This document shows, piece by piece, positions 33,001 to 44,653 of a stretch of 64,000 nt of DNA (its first letter is position 1; each line of letters starts with the position of its first letter). The DNA lies in the NCBI GenBank assembly GCA_026826555.1, contig JAKSZT010054573.1:3724286-3788285 (forward strand). The letters run 5' to 3'. The translations under genes were made by a program, and so were the position numbers. The notes below the pieces were generated by a model. The model saw only the letters and a program-made list of their open reading frames with translations, was not told the origin of the DNA and ran no database searches. Source of the DNA: Tolypeutes matacus. Its lineage: Eukaryota; Chordata; Mammalia; Cingulata; Chlamyphoridae.

Positions 33001-34053
33001 TCCTTCACCAGTGGCAAACTGCTGCTGTTTGTTCCTCATTCTGTGCCTTGTGTTGTGGGTTCGGGGAATTGTCCTTTGTCCTTTTCCAGCTTCAATCTGA
33101 GACAGCCCCTGCCAGCAAAAGATGTTGCTTTCTTAGCATTTCTGTCCCACATCTCCATGGAAGACCAACTCTCCCTGCTATACAAGGGTGATCACTGGCA
33201 GTGGTCACAGGACCAGAATGAATCCTGTTTGATAACGAAATAGGATCTTGGATCCGCCATAGTTTCTCCCCTCCTCCAGGAGTAGAGGTTTTTTGTGTTT
33301 TATTTTTTATCTTCCCCCCTCCTCCAGGGTTTTTTACTCTGCTCTGTGGACAATTACTTTTCCTACTCTTCCTCCACTGCCTCAACACATTTGTTATGTG
33401 AGAAAAGCATCTGGGCTGGTGTCCCGGTTTTCTGCCTGTCCCACAGAGATAGTAGATGTCCCGCGTCAGCCTTACTCGTGCTGCCTGCCCTGTGCACAAG
33501 CTTTCTCTGAGTTCCTCTGAGGTGCACGGATATCGACCTGCAGATGTGCACAAACTCACCTTGTCTCTTTTGTTCTCATCTGTCCCCGACTGATATGCCA
33601 GTTCTCACTGGCATCCAACCATTCACTAAAATTGTAATTAATTTCTCCTTCCCACTTGTGTGTTCGCTGCCTCTTTATCCTGTGCCGTGACATAGTTTAA
33701 CCATTCCACATCTCCCATCCCTCTTTAGAGGGGCTGGCTTATTCTGGTAATGCACGGTACTTGGTTGTCACATCACTGTAGATCTTCAAAGGGCTCAAGA
33801 AAAACTGTGATTTCTTGGTAGCATAGCTGAATTTTTCTCATGAATAGCATGGGAGGGACACACTTTCCATGTTTCTACATCCTAGGTAGAAGCAGGGAAT
33901 CCTTCCTTACTTCCTTTTCTTTTCCTTTTCCTCATGGGAATAATTACACAATAATTTTATGTGCCATTACATTTGATCACCATATACAATCCAGGAGGAA
34001 AAGAAAACTTTGAGTAATTTATTCCTGTTCCAAACCTGTAACTTGAATTATTA
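33001..34053. other. Unrecognised; GC-richer first half
   Basis: The part 33000-33700 is GC-richer and carries overlapping frames on both strands (the longest 155 codons, minus, 33092-33559) without a known domain. Two copies of 'cccctcctccagg' lie at about 33269 and 33315. It may be the further L1 interior or a separate element. The rest is plain. Confidence 0.4.
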
Positions 34054-34069
34054 AAACAATAGGGAGGGA

Positions 34070-34279
34070 GTGGATGTGGCTAAAGCAGTTGAGCACCCGC
34101 TTCCCACACGGGAGGTCCTTAGTTTGGTTCTGGTGCCTCCTAAAAACAAACAAACAAAAAACCAAACAACAAGCAAACAAATGAGAAAACCAACTTAGGG
34201 AAACCGATGTGGCTCAGTGGTTGAGCGCCGGGTTCAATCCTCGGCCTCTGTACCTAAAAAAAAAACAAAAAACAAAGCC
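34070..34279 (+). repeat. Dimeric short DAS-type SINE
   Basis: Two tRNA-like units in tandem. The first (34070-34145) reads 'gtggatgtggctaaagcagt ... ggtcc' with 'tttggttctggtgcctcc'. An A-rich linker follows. The second (about 34196-34258) reads 'gaaaccgatgtggctcagtg' and 'gggttcaatcctcggcctc', lacks its middle part, and ends in an A-run. A 16-bp perfect repeat aaacaatagggaggga brackets the whole (34054-34069 and 34280-34295), so both units entered together. Confidence 0.9.
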
Positions 34280-34295
34280 AAACAATAGGGAGGGA

Positions 34296-34811
34296 AGGTC
34301 ATGCTGCATTTATTTTTGTACCCCAAATCCAAACAGGGTGCCCTGCTCGTGGCCCATGCTGCACAAATGTTTGTAGACCTGAATATTCTGGACAAGCCTC
34401 TTGTTAAATTCCTCCAGCAACAGAAAATTCTTCCTCCTGATAGAGAAAGGTACCCTTGACACTTCCTTGTTTGATTGTAGAGAAAACCTATTTTATGTTT
34501 CCATGGCCAGCTGTACATGAATAGCGGAAGGTTTGGTTTTTTAATTTATTTTGTGTATTTTTTTGTTTTGTTTGTTTTTCTGGCAGCAAGCTTTGAAAAT
34601 GAAGTAAAGTTGTACAGATAAAGATCATGGAAGTATCACGAAACTGCTGTCTGCTTGCACCCCTTCCTCTAACCTTGTCCAGACAAGAGAAAAGGAAGAG
34701 GGGAAAAGAAAACTATAGGACACTTTACTTTGTTAGCCAGAGGATGAGTGTTGTGTGTGTGTCTTCACCCAGAATTTTACCTAAAGTATCTCTTCTGTGA
34801 CACATACTCCC
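34296..34811. other. No recognised feature
   Basis: Unique-looking spacer. A 94-codon minus-strand frame (34234-34518) lies partly in the SINE and has no domain. Confidence 0.4.
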
Positions 34812-35360
34812 TGTATTAGTGAGCCAAAGGGGTGCTAATGTGATATACCAGAGATTAGCTGGTCTTTATAAAGGGTATTTATTTGGGGTAGACATCCACA
34901 GTTACCAGGCCATGAAGCAGAAGTTTCTTCCCTCACCAAAGTCCATTGCTACGTGTTGGGGCAAGATGGCGGCCGATGTCTGCCAGGGTTCAGGCTTCCT
35001 GGGTTTCTCTCTTCCCAGCTCTGCGTTTCTCTCTGGGCTTAGCTCTTCTGTTTCCTCCAGAAGGTCAGCTGTAGACTATCAGGCGAACTGCTTGCTTCTC
35101 TTCTCCTGGGGTATTCTCTCCAACATCAAAACTCCAACCTCAGAACTGCTCCTCAAAACTGCTGCAACTCTGTTCTTTGTGATGCCTTTTATATTTTCTT
35201 CCCCCACCCACCAAGGGGTGGGGCTCAATGCCCTACTGACGTGGCCCAGTCAATGCCCTAATCATAACTTAATCATGCCCAGATTAACAGATCAGTTTAC
35301 AAGCATGATCCAATTATATTTTTGGAATTCATAATTATATCAAATTGCCAAACGGCTACA
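34812..35360 (-). mobile_element. LTR-A solo LTR, copy 3
   Basis: Reads tgtattagtgagccaaaggg to 'aaacggctaca'. The perfect 5-bp repeat ctccc flanks it (34807-34811 and 35361-35365). A YY1-like caagatggcggc is intact at 34962-34973, and 'ctactgacgtggcccagtca' carries a CRE-like half site. The 171-codon plus-strand frame here is antisense to the LTR and not a gene. Confidence 0.9.
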
Positions 35361-35374
35361 CTCCCCTAGGAGAT

Positions 35375-35988
35375 TGTATTAGTCAGCCAAAGGGGTGCTG
35401 ATGCAAAATACCAGAACTGTGTTGGCTTTTATAAAGGGTATTTATTTGGGGTAGAAGCTTACAGTTACCAGGCCATAAAGCATAAGTTTCTTCCCTCACC
35501 AAAGTCCATTGCCACATCTTGGAGCAAGATGGCGGCCGACGTCTGCAAGGGTTCAGGCTTCTTGGATTCCTCTCTTCCCGGGGCTCATTTCTTTCTGGGC
35601 TCAGTTTCTCTGCTTTCTCCATGAGGCTAGCTGTACACCATCAGGGAAATGGCTTGTCTTTCTTCCCACAGCCTCTGCTGTGTCCAGTTGAAACTTCTCT
35701 CCGTCCTCACGTATCTGCTTCTTTGTGTTTACTTCCCAGGTTCCAGGATCAAAACTCCAAACTCCTTTCTCTGCAATGCGGTTTCTCTGTGAGTCCCAGG
35801 CCACCAAGGGGGTGGGGACTCAATGTCCTACTGACGTGGCACCAATCAAAGCCTCAGTCATTATTTAATCAAATAAAAGTGAAACCTCTGAAGCCAATAT
35901 AATCTAATATGCCCAGAGGAACAGGCCAGTTTACAAACATAATCCAATATCTATTTTTGAAATTCATAAGCAATACCAAACTACTGCG
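35375..35988 (-). mobile_element. LTR-A solo LTR, copy 4
   Basis: Starts only 14 bp after copy 3. Reads tgtattagtcagccaaaggg and ends near 'ccaaactactgcg', where substitutions have blurred the last bases. The perfect 5-bp repeat gagat flanks it (35370-35374 and 35989-35993), so it is an independent insertion. The YY1-like motif is intact at 35525-35536. Confidence 0.9.
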
Positions 35989-35993
35989 GAGAT

Positions 35994-37410
35994 AATATTT
36001 AATATCCCCATTTTATTCATGTGGCCAGTGAGGCACAAAGTAATTCAGATGCATAATAACTTATAATTTGGCCTTTCGTGTAGAGTTGATAATGTGTGAA
36101 GCCATGCTTCAAACATGGAGTTTGTGCTCTAAGCTACATCATTTTCATATTTAAGACCTGCAGGGGGGCATCCACCTGGAAATGTGCCTTAATCCATCTT
36201 GGGTTGTTTGAGAAAAGGTCTGTCTACTTACTTGGGCCACCGACTGGCTGGTTTCTTACCCCTTAACTATCTCATCAGATCCTTCTTGCCCTGTTTATCT
36301 TCGATGTCACCTTGATGTGTGGCTTTTTCTTTTACTATAGATAATTCTACACTTTCCATTTAACCTTGACGGATACATTGCCTCTAAAACATCTACACAT
36401 TCAAGGGCACATACTAATCACACAGGATATGGCATGGAGTATCATCACAATTTATTCTAATATTTTTAAAACCACGCTCTAAAAATGCCCATACCTCGTC
36501 TCCCCATATCTCATTTCCCAAGGTCACTCATATAAAAGAAGATTTACAATTTCTTTAGGAAATTTGAATGGGTAGGATAACCTTTGTTGAGGAGCTATGG
36601 GGAAGATTCTAAGCATTTATATCTCAAAAGACCTGAAGATTACAGCGCTGGAGGTAGTGAATTTCTTTTTTACCAGACAATCCAAATTTCATGCACTGTA
36701 TCTGTTTGTTGAATTTCTATCATCCCGCTAGTTATGCTATTATTAAAAATTAAAATTTATTGATTCTATATAATCTGCTTTTACCTGAAAATAAACAATT
36801 ATTTTAGATTAAGAAAGTGCTAGTGTATGGTACTAAATATATTTGATAGTTGGGTTCATGATCAAATCTGTGATCACTGAAAAACACCAAAGTCTGCTTT
36901 GTTGGTGAGTATTAACAGAACAAAAACATCTTCATGAAACTTAATGGAATTCCATATATATAGATAATTCTTCTCAAATATTAGACATAGAAACACAATA
37001 TCAGGATCTAACTAAAAGTTTTATAAATGCTAATGTTATGACAAAAATAAATTAAATTTATTTACAAATAGCCAGGAGGCACTTTGTAAAGCTCATTTTC
37101 CTACATGATATGTATAATTGGAACTGCATTATGTAGCATTCTCATAAGATATCCACCGTGCCAACCTGGGCTTGCTTTTTTGCAGACACACATTTGTATT
37201 TTGCAAGGTTGACATCGCATGGTTTTACCTGGGGTTTTGTAATGCTGATGTTAGATTTTGCAGGTTATTATATTATTCTCCTGATAATTCTACAATATTG
37301 TTAACTCGGTTTAAGAGTTTCAAGTGATTAGAAAATGCGTGCCATACACAAAATCCTCTCCTCTAGCTTGTGAGGAAAATGTTAACATGCAATATACATT
37401 TTGCAAAAGT
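35994..37410. other. No recognised feature
   Basis: About 1.4 kb of AT-rich sequence without an assignable element. Confidence 0.45.
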
Positions 37411-37490
37411 TTTTTTTTTTTTTAAGGAGGTACCAGGGATTGAACCCAGGACCTCGTACATGGGAAGCAGGTTTGAGCATCTGTTCCCTC
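37411..37490 (-). repeat. Short DAS-type SINE
   Basis: Minus-strand reading: 'cagatgctcaaacctgcttc', then 'gggttcaatccctggtacct', then an A-run (the T-run at 37411-37423 on the plus strand). It matches the short monomer form at 853. The head is partly eroded. Confidence 0.75.
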
Positions 37491-38049
37491 AATAAAGGTT
37501 TTAATCTTGCTGTTTTAAGCCTTTAGAAGTTCTTTCGCTATTTCTGGCCAATGAATATTCATTTCATTTGCAAGTGATTATTATGTTTGCATGGAATCAC
37601 ACTATTCAGCCTATGTTTAAATTAAAACTTTGTTTTCTAGGTTGGCAGGATTATTTTAATTTTCACTGGAGGCATTAGAGAATTGAAGAGCTATTACTGC
37701 ACTTCGGCCGTATTGGCCTGCCTTCCAGGTTGATGAATTGCAACATCAATGTTAAGCAATTTCTCTGTTAGTGATCATAGCGTCCTAGGAGTTTAGTAGC
37801 TTCCTGACAACTCCAAATCCCAGGCCCCTCTTGTCGAGTTGGCCAGAAAAAAAGTACTATATGTCTCCCAGGGGAGCAATTTTAGTACACAACCCAGAAT
37901 CTCAAAAGCACATTTCCTCACTAGAGCGTAACTTTGAGGGAAACACATTTTGGGAAGTAATGGTTCACGTTTACTCAGCCCTGGTTTGTAGACTCTGGAA
38001 GGCAGACATGAGTAATTTCACTGGTCCTCTGGTGCCCGTCAGTGGAGAT
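37491..38049. other. No recognised feature
   Basis: Unique-looking sequence with nothing assignable. Confidence 0.4.
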
Positions 38050-38432
38050 CTTTCCGAAGCTGGCAAAGGAAATGACCAAGCTGTGGATACGCAGTGGACA
38101 GGATAACGAATCACAAGAGTCCTTAAAAGTGAGAGAGGGAGTCCAAAGAGAAAACCACCAAGACAGGGCAGCATGAGAAGGAATTGGCCCAGAGTGGCTG
38201 GTTTTGAAGGTGAAGGAAAGGGCCAGAAGCCAAGGAATGTGGGAAGCTTTTAGAAACTAGAAAAGGCAAAGAAATGGACTCTCCTCAGAGCCCCAAATGG
38301 AACCAGCCCTGCTGACTCTTTGATTTTAACCCCATGAGACTGACTTTGGACTTCCGGCATCCAGAATAGAAAGCATTTTAGTGATTTTAAGCCGCTCTGT
38401 TGATGGTAACCTGTTCAGCAGCTATGAAAAAC
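38050..38432 (+). mobile_element. MLT1-type LTR, 5'-truncated
   Basis: Contains 'aatcacaagagtccttaaaa', 'gagagagggagtccaaagag', 'gaaatggactctcctcagag', 'gactttggacttccggcatc' and 'ttttaagccgctctgttgat', the order of the 3' two thirds of MLT1 in sense orientation. Confidence 0.65.
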
Positions 38433-38583
38433 CAATCCAAGTTGGGTGGGTAGATTTTCTAGTAAGATGTGTATTGGTTCTCCTTAGGATGTTTCTGAAT
38501 TTCCTAAACTCATCAGCTGAACAGTAGTAGGTGGTGGGTGTTGAGGTTACAAGAGAAGGTGTGAAACACTCATCTTGGAGAAC

Positions 38584-38615
38584 AGGAGCATTCCTTGGCC
38601 AAGGGAGGCTTGACC
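38584..38615. repeat. 32-bp perfect direct repeat, copy 1
   Basis: Begins aggagcattccttggccaag and ends 'ggaggcttgacc'. It is identical to 39987-40018; the flanks are unrelated. Confidence 0.9.
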
Positions 38616-39986
38616 GGCAAACCATATGAGTCTGATCATCATAAATTTAATTTTCTGTCTGGATGTGCACTAAGCCCTGGTTCCATTATATAATGCATTT
38701 CAACAAAATATGCTAAAATGCATTTTCACAATGTTATGTACATACACAATTTGAAAATTCAAAGTCAATATCCACATAAAAAGTGGCACCTAACAGTATA
38801 ATGAGTTTTACCCCTGGAGCCATAAAAATACAATGAAACGTTTTAGTTCAATGAATTACATATTATAAAATATTACAAATAAGTAGGAGGGGTGAAAAGG
38901 TTTCTTTTTAGAAATGTTTTCTCATATTTTAGGGATGGTTTCAATAATATAGTAAAATTGCACCTTACCACATGGGTAATGACAGACAGTCAACAATGAT
39001 TACTGGGACTTAATTATAATAATGACCGTGGGATTCAAAAGCTGTAATTCATGAGTGTGGCAGCAGCTCTGCCAGCTGTGAATTTTCATCTGAAGATTTA
39101 GCTGCTTTATAACCCAGATTGGGGGAATATGTTCACATCAAACAGCCTTGTACTGTGCCTTGGCACGCTGTAAGTGATGGGCAGTCGTGTGTCCTCTAGG
39201 GGCAGAATATTCATTTCTTGTATCAGTAACAGGAAGTTGGCCCAAGGATAGGTGCACAAGAATGTAAATGTATTATTCTTATATAAATATATCTTTCCTT
39301 TTTTCATATTATACAGAGTTTATACATTCATGTAAATTACATCCATAAAGATTTAAATTACTTAATGATTATAGAGTATATAGTCACATCCTTAAATGAA
39401 ACATACATAAATTTTTATGTACTTTAATCCAGTGTTCTGTAAGTTACAGAAAAATGGACTTAAATTTTTAAAAAATCTACTTGCATTTGTAAATTCAAGG
39501 TATAAAAAGTCACCTACTTAGCTATTTGAATATGAACAATTCCTGTTTTTCGTTCTAATATATGCAAGTTCCTTAACTATACCAATAGCAAATCCACATC
39601 CCAATGACGTGAGTAGATGCCAATCATGATTTGCACTCTGATTACTGCCATAGCATTAAAAATAGCATTAATTCTGTAACAAGATGATGTCACCTTGCAG
39701 AATGCTGAAAATTAGGACTTGGAACTCAAAGTATATTGATACAAATTATTACCAGAAGCTCTCCATCCCTGAAAAATTCTTCAGACAACTTCAGCCCTAA
39801 GTGTGGAAAAGATAGAAATACCTTTAAAGTACCACTGTGTCAGCTGAAGTCTCAGCTTTGTAAGTTGTGTCTGGTCCTAAGACACAGTGATAAATGGTTC
39901 CGTGAGCTGGCCGTGCATACGTGCTGTGAACAGAGGACAAGTGTGTTAGCCAATATTCAACCATGAATATAGATAAACAGGAGAGT
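38616..39986. other. No recognised feature
   Basis: AT-rich sequence of about 1.4 kb. No repeat or exon is recognisable. Confidence 0.45.
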
Positions 39987-40018
39987 AGGAGCATTCCTTG
40001 GCCAAGGGAGGCTTGACC
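39987..40018. repeat. 32-bp perfect direct repeat, copy 2
   Basis: Second copy of the exact 32-mer at 38584-38615, in the same orientation. Confidence 0.9.
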
Positions 40019-40760
40019 TTATCAGAAAACAGCGGCAAAATTGAGGGTTGAGTGTGTTCATACCCCAAGGCTAATTTGAACTCATATTTCATTTCTATAC
40101 CTGTGTGTGGCATTTTTTCCTTATGTGGAATCCAATTATTCCTTTATTTAGAAAAGAAAATGCAGAAATGTTGGCTATGTGCTATCTTCTAGACACTTTA
40201 TTCTGTTTCAAATATGATAGAAAAGCCACAAGCCCTCTTCTCAGAATCACTAATTAATTATAACATTATGCCAAGATGGTAGGAGCTCAGAAGAAAGGCA
40301 TATAACCATTTTAAAAGGTTGGAGTGGGAATTGATAAACGGGAATCAGTCCTGTCGAAAGATGGGGCATTTTGTTGATTGAGAAGCGCTCAGGGAACATT
40401 TAGAAAGCAAATCCTCATGGCATGATGCTTACTTGTGGAGATGAAGGATGAATGAAATGTTCCCTCTTTAGACTTGTTGACTCTGCGGTGACATTTTCAC
40501 AAATGGAAACAGCAAATATAGCAAGAGGGGTCAATCTGGGCAAAGCTGCATTTGGGGTTTGCCTATGTGAAACCAGGGGGAGATGCCCTCTAAAAAGCTG
40601 GATGCTCTATCTAATAATGACGTGGGGCGAACTAAATTCGCTCCTCCTAGGATGGTGGAGTAGGCAGCCAATGTGGAACTTTTGGGAAAATTGAATGTTT
40701 CAATGGGGAAAGAAAAATCCACAAGGAAAAGTCAAACTACAGAAGCAGCAGTTATCATGG
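40019..40760. other. No recognised feature
   Basis: Plain sequence up to the target duplication (catgg, 40756-40760) of the next LTR. Confidence 0.4.
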
Positions 40761-41402
40761 TGTATTAGTCAGCCAAAGGGGTGCTGCTGCAAAGTACCAG
40801 AAATCTGTTGGCTTTTATAAAGGTTATTTATTTAGGGTAGAAGCTTACAGTTACCAGGCCTAAAAAGTCCAGCTCAGGGTACCATAAGAAGTACTTTCTC
40901 ACCAAATGTCTGTTGCCATGTGTTGAAGCAAGATGACGGGCGATTTCTGCGAGGGTCCAGCCTTCCCCTTTCCTCTTAAGCCTCCAATCTCAGCCTTAGC
41001 TGTAGGCTGGAGGGCTCGTTTCTTTCTGGGCTCAGCTGCTCTGGTCTTTACATAAAGTCAGCTGTAAACTACCAGGCAAATGGCTCATCCTTCCTGGGGA
41101 TACAGGATCAAAGCGGACAAATTCTCTCCTCCTCTGTTGTCTATGGAGTTCTCTCTATTCCTTTGTGTTCTCCTATGTGTCTCCTTCAGTGTGTCTCCTT
41201 GATTGAGTTTCCATTTGTTTCCATAGCCCACAAAGGGGGCAGGTACTCAGACCAAGGTGCCCTAATCTTAACATAATTTAATCAAAGGCATCTCAGCTGA
41301 ATCTAATACAACCAAATGGGATCATGCCCAGAGGAACAGACCAGTTTACAAACATAATCAATACCTCTTTTTGGAATTCACAACTCATCTCAAACTGCTA
41401 CA
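40761..41402 (-). mobile_element. LTR-A solo LTR, copy 5
   Basis: Reads tgtattagtcagccaaaggg to 'caaactgctaca'. The perfect 5-bp repeat catgg flanks it (40756-40760 and 41403-41407). The YY1-like site has changed to caagatgacggg. Confidence 0.9.
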
Positions 41403-41407
41403 CATGG

Positions 41408-41767
41408 TATGCAGAGAACTAGAGTGAAGTATTACAGCAGCGTAGGGCATCGAGAGGTGAAATTGCAGTGGGTTGAACTTTGGTTTACAATGACGTGATT
41501 AATGGAACATGTCAGACAGGATGTGTTTAGGGGGCAGATTGAAGAGCAAGGCTCTTATCTATATCTTGTTTAACACTTGTATCAACGAGCCAGCTAAAGA
41601 TATGGCTCATTGCTAGTCCAAGGTGAAGATGACATGAATCTAGGGGAGCTAACCAAGACATTATCTGGAAGAATCAGGAAGATACAAAGATCTAGACAGA
41701 TAGAAATTGTGTATTGGTATTCTGCACTTAGAGCAACTACAGAAGGAAAAGTCATTTATAACTGGCC
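41408..41767. other. No recognised feature
   Basis: Short spacer between two LTRs with nothing assignable. Confidence 0.4.
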
Positions 41768-41774
41768 TAGCAGT

Positions 41775-42202
41775 TGTGATGGGTTCAAATGTGGACCCCA
41801 TTTTGGGCATGTTCATTGTCTTCTGGTGGGTGTGAACACATGGTAAATAAGTTCTCTCCAAGATGTTACTTCAGTGAAGGTGTGGGCTCACTGAGACAGA
41901 CTGGATTTACTCTGGATTACTGGACTCTTTTATAAGCAGAGTGAAAGTCAGGCAGAGAGAGAAGCCATGGGAGCAGCCAGAAGCTGCAGCCAACCAGAGG
42001 AGAAAGGAGAAGACATCAGTGTTTGCATTGCCACGTGACACTCAGAAAAGCCACGAAACCCCAAAGACTGCTGGGCAATCAGAAGATACCAACTCTGGTA
42101 GGAAACACGCCTTCCAGGCTCTGAAACCCTGAGCCAATAAATTCCTGTTGATAAGCCAACCCTCTGTATGCTCTTTGTTTCAGCAGCTGGGAAACTAAAA
42201 TA
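41775..42202 (+). mobile_element. LTR-C solo LTR, complete
   Basis: Starts tgtgatgggttcaaatgtgg and ends 'cagctgggaaactaaaata'. The 5-bp repeat gcagt flanks it (41770-41774 and 42203-42207), and the match extends to seven bases (tagcagt) if the LTR ends two bases earlier. 'gagccaataaattcctgttg' carries the polyadenylation signal. The same family lies at 19880 and 24300. Confidence 0.88.
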
Positions 42203-42207
42203 GCAGT

Positions 42208-42737
42208 GCGTGCAAAAATGCCTGGTAGACTGTGATTTCAACGGGAAGGATTGAGGCGAGAGGGCTGCCAAGGGATCCTCGGAGAGACTGTGTAAAGGAG
42301 TCTATAAACTGGTTTTCCTTCACACTGATAAAATCACAGTCAGAATGTGGGCCTTTTGTTCTCGGTTCCATTTTTAACGGAGCACACAGGTAGCCTAAAG
42401 TGTTCAAAGAACATAAGACAAAGACTCAAAATCATTTCCTCTGGGAAACATTGGCAGGAGGTAGAGAGATTTGGCCTGGTGAAAGGGAGACCTGGGGAGA
42501 ATGTTTTCACGTTTTTGGGTCACGGCTGCATATAACATGACTGGGCCACTTTTGCAGGAATAGAGCTGTAAACTAAATATCCGAAAGGGGAAGTGAGTGA
42601 AGAGGATTGGAGCTTAGAGTCAATAGCATAGTCTCCGAGTTAGAGACGCTATCCCTGGAATCTCTGAGAGCCCCTTCCCAGGAGATGTCCAAGTAAACAC
42701 TGGACACTGGTTTGGAAGGAATTTTATTAAGTGTATC
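42208..42737. other. No recognised feature
   Basis: Unique-looking spacer. No assignable element. Confidence 0.4.
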
Positions 42738-43129
42738 TGTCTTAGCTTCCTAGGATTGCCAGAAATTTATTGTCTCACAGTTCTTGAGGCCAGAAGTCCA
42801 AATTCAAGGTGTCTGCAGGGCCATGCTTCAGTGGAAGTCGTAGGGAGTTTATATACCTCTTCTATGTTCTGATGGTCGCTGTCTGGTAAGCCAAGGCAAG
42901 TCTGCCCCAGCCGTCACCTGCCGTTCTCCCCTCTGTCCCCCCTGCCTCTTGGTCGGCTTTTGTCTTCTCATAAAGACACCAATCAAATTGGATTAAGAGC
43001 CCACCCTAATCTAGCATGGCCACATTTTAACTAATTCTACCGTGGTGATCCACATTAGGTCACGTTTGGAGGTACTGAGGAGCAGGGCTTTGACACATCT
43101 TTTTGGGATACACCATTCAACCCATAACA
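42738..43129 (-). mobile_element. MLT1-type MaLR solo LTR
   Basis: Reverse MLT1 order: 'tgtcttagcttcctaggatt', 'aaatttattgtctcacagtt', 'ggccagaagtccaaattcaa', 'caccctaatctagcatggcc', ending 'ccattcaacccataaca'. Possible 5-bp duplication gtatc (42733-42737) against atatc (43130-43134), one mismatch. Confidence 0.8.
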
Positions 43130-44645
43130 ATATCCAGTTAAGGCCTTGTTGGTTAAACTGAAACCACTTTATGGTCTCCTTTGATTCTGAAAATCTCTGC
43201 TCTTTCGATTTATTCTCCAACTGACGATTCTGGAGCCTAGGGATATTATGACTTGTCTCTACCGTCAACTGTTTAACAGGAGAGCTTCTGGGTTGCGTTC
43301 TCGTTGTCCTGCCACTTATTGACTAATTTTCAGTGTTAGATAATTACTCAATTTCTGTTTACTTTCTAATTCATGATTACCGCGTATTTTATTAAATTTT
43401 TTCAACATCTGGCAACTCATAACAATATATTCAATAACTTGGGCATCTTAAAAATTTTAAATCATTGAAGGTCTATTTTAACAGTCTTCACCAAATTTAT
43501 GATAACCAAGTTTACGAACTAATACTTTAGACTTCAGAGAATAAATTCCTTGCTAAAAATATACACAGGCATACTCAATGAATTTTCAAAAAAATTGAAA
43601 ATCATAATTACAAAGTGGAAAAATTCTTCAAAGGCATTTCTTATTGATATTAAAGTAAAGGTGTGAAAGTTTAAGGAAAATTACCCAAATAAAAATGCCT
43701 AGTTATATAATCTTCTTAAATCCTTTCCAAATATTATCCAGTGACCTAAAGACAATCCTGTGTAGAAGGGTAGCAATTACACAGGGGCTAAAAAAATGTG
43801 GGGTGGGGTATGCTTGATTGCCTTTTATGCATAGTTGGTTTTTATTTGATCTGTGTATGGGATGAAGTGCTCTTTGGATCACTGTTAAAAAGTCTTCATG
43901 CATATATTAGTCACAGCAAAATTATGGAAGAGAACATTTAAAGCAGGTACAATTCTAGCACAATCTCCTGTCAAAGAGCACAAAATTTTGATATTTTTCT
44001 CATCCATCCCCCCACATCCTATCATCTCTTAGCAATACAGTAATGGAGTTAAGGCCATGATCTTAATGTTTGCATTTTACTGAGAAATATTTTAATATCC
44101 ACAATATAATATTTAATTACTTTCATGAGATTAATGAAAAAAATAATTAAAAACAAACTCATGGTATCAGAACTAATAACTTGAAAACTTCTTCTCCCTG
44201 GAATTCACAAATCGGGTATTTTTAGAAGCGTTAAGTATCTTTAGAAACATCAAGTAACTTTAGAAACCTGACCTTCCTAGGAATTTCCTTTTAATTAATA
44301 CCCTAGTGGAATGAGCACCTACTAGAAAACTTATATTTCTTGGCAGGTATTTTAATTAGGGTTTCAGAAGGCTGCTTACGTGTGCTATGCAGCCCTGTAT
44401 TTTCAAAAGATGTATCAGATATTGTGTCCACATGCTTTGGAAAGCCTATTTTCATCTGAACCTTGTCAATTATAATTGTCTTTTTTCTTTTCTCTAGTTA
44501 TATTAATATATCCTTTGGGTAACCTCAGAAGAAATGATCTTCTTGAATATATTTTAAGATGTTTTTAAAAGGAGGGGAGTGAATGGAAATAGTTAATTAA
44601 AATAATATATGTCATTTTCATATGTATGATATTTTCATAAGATAA
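43130..44645. other. No recognised feature
   Basis: About 1.5 kb of AT-rich sequence without assignable elements. Confidence 0.45.
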
Positions 44646-44653
44646 ATATTTAA

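Noticed and set aside
33092..33559. 155-codon minus-strand frame as a gene
   Set aside because: No recognisable domain, low-complexity segments, and competing frames on the opposite strand; possibly L1 interior.
34819..35334. 171-codon open reading frame
   Set aside because: It lies wholly inside a reverse-oriented LTR-A with defined ends and target duplication.
34812..41402. LTR-A copies 3, 4 and 5 as ends of one provirus
   Set aside because: Each copy has its own private 5-bp duplication and no gag, pol or env sequence is recognisable between them.
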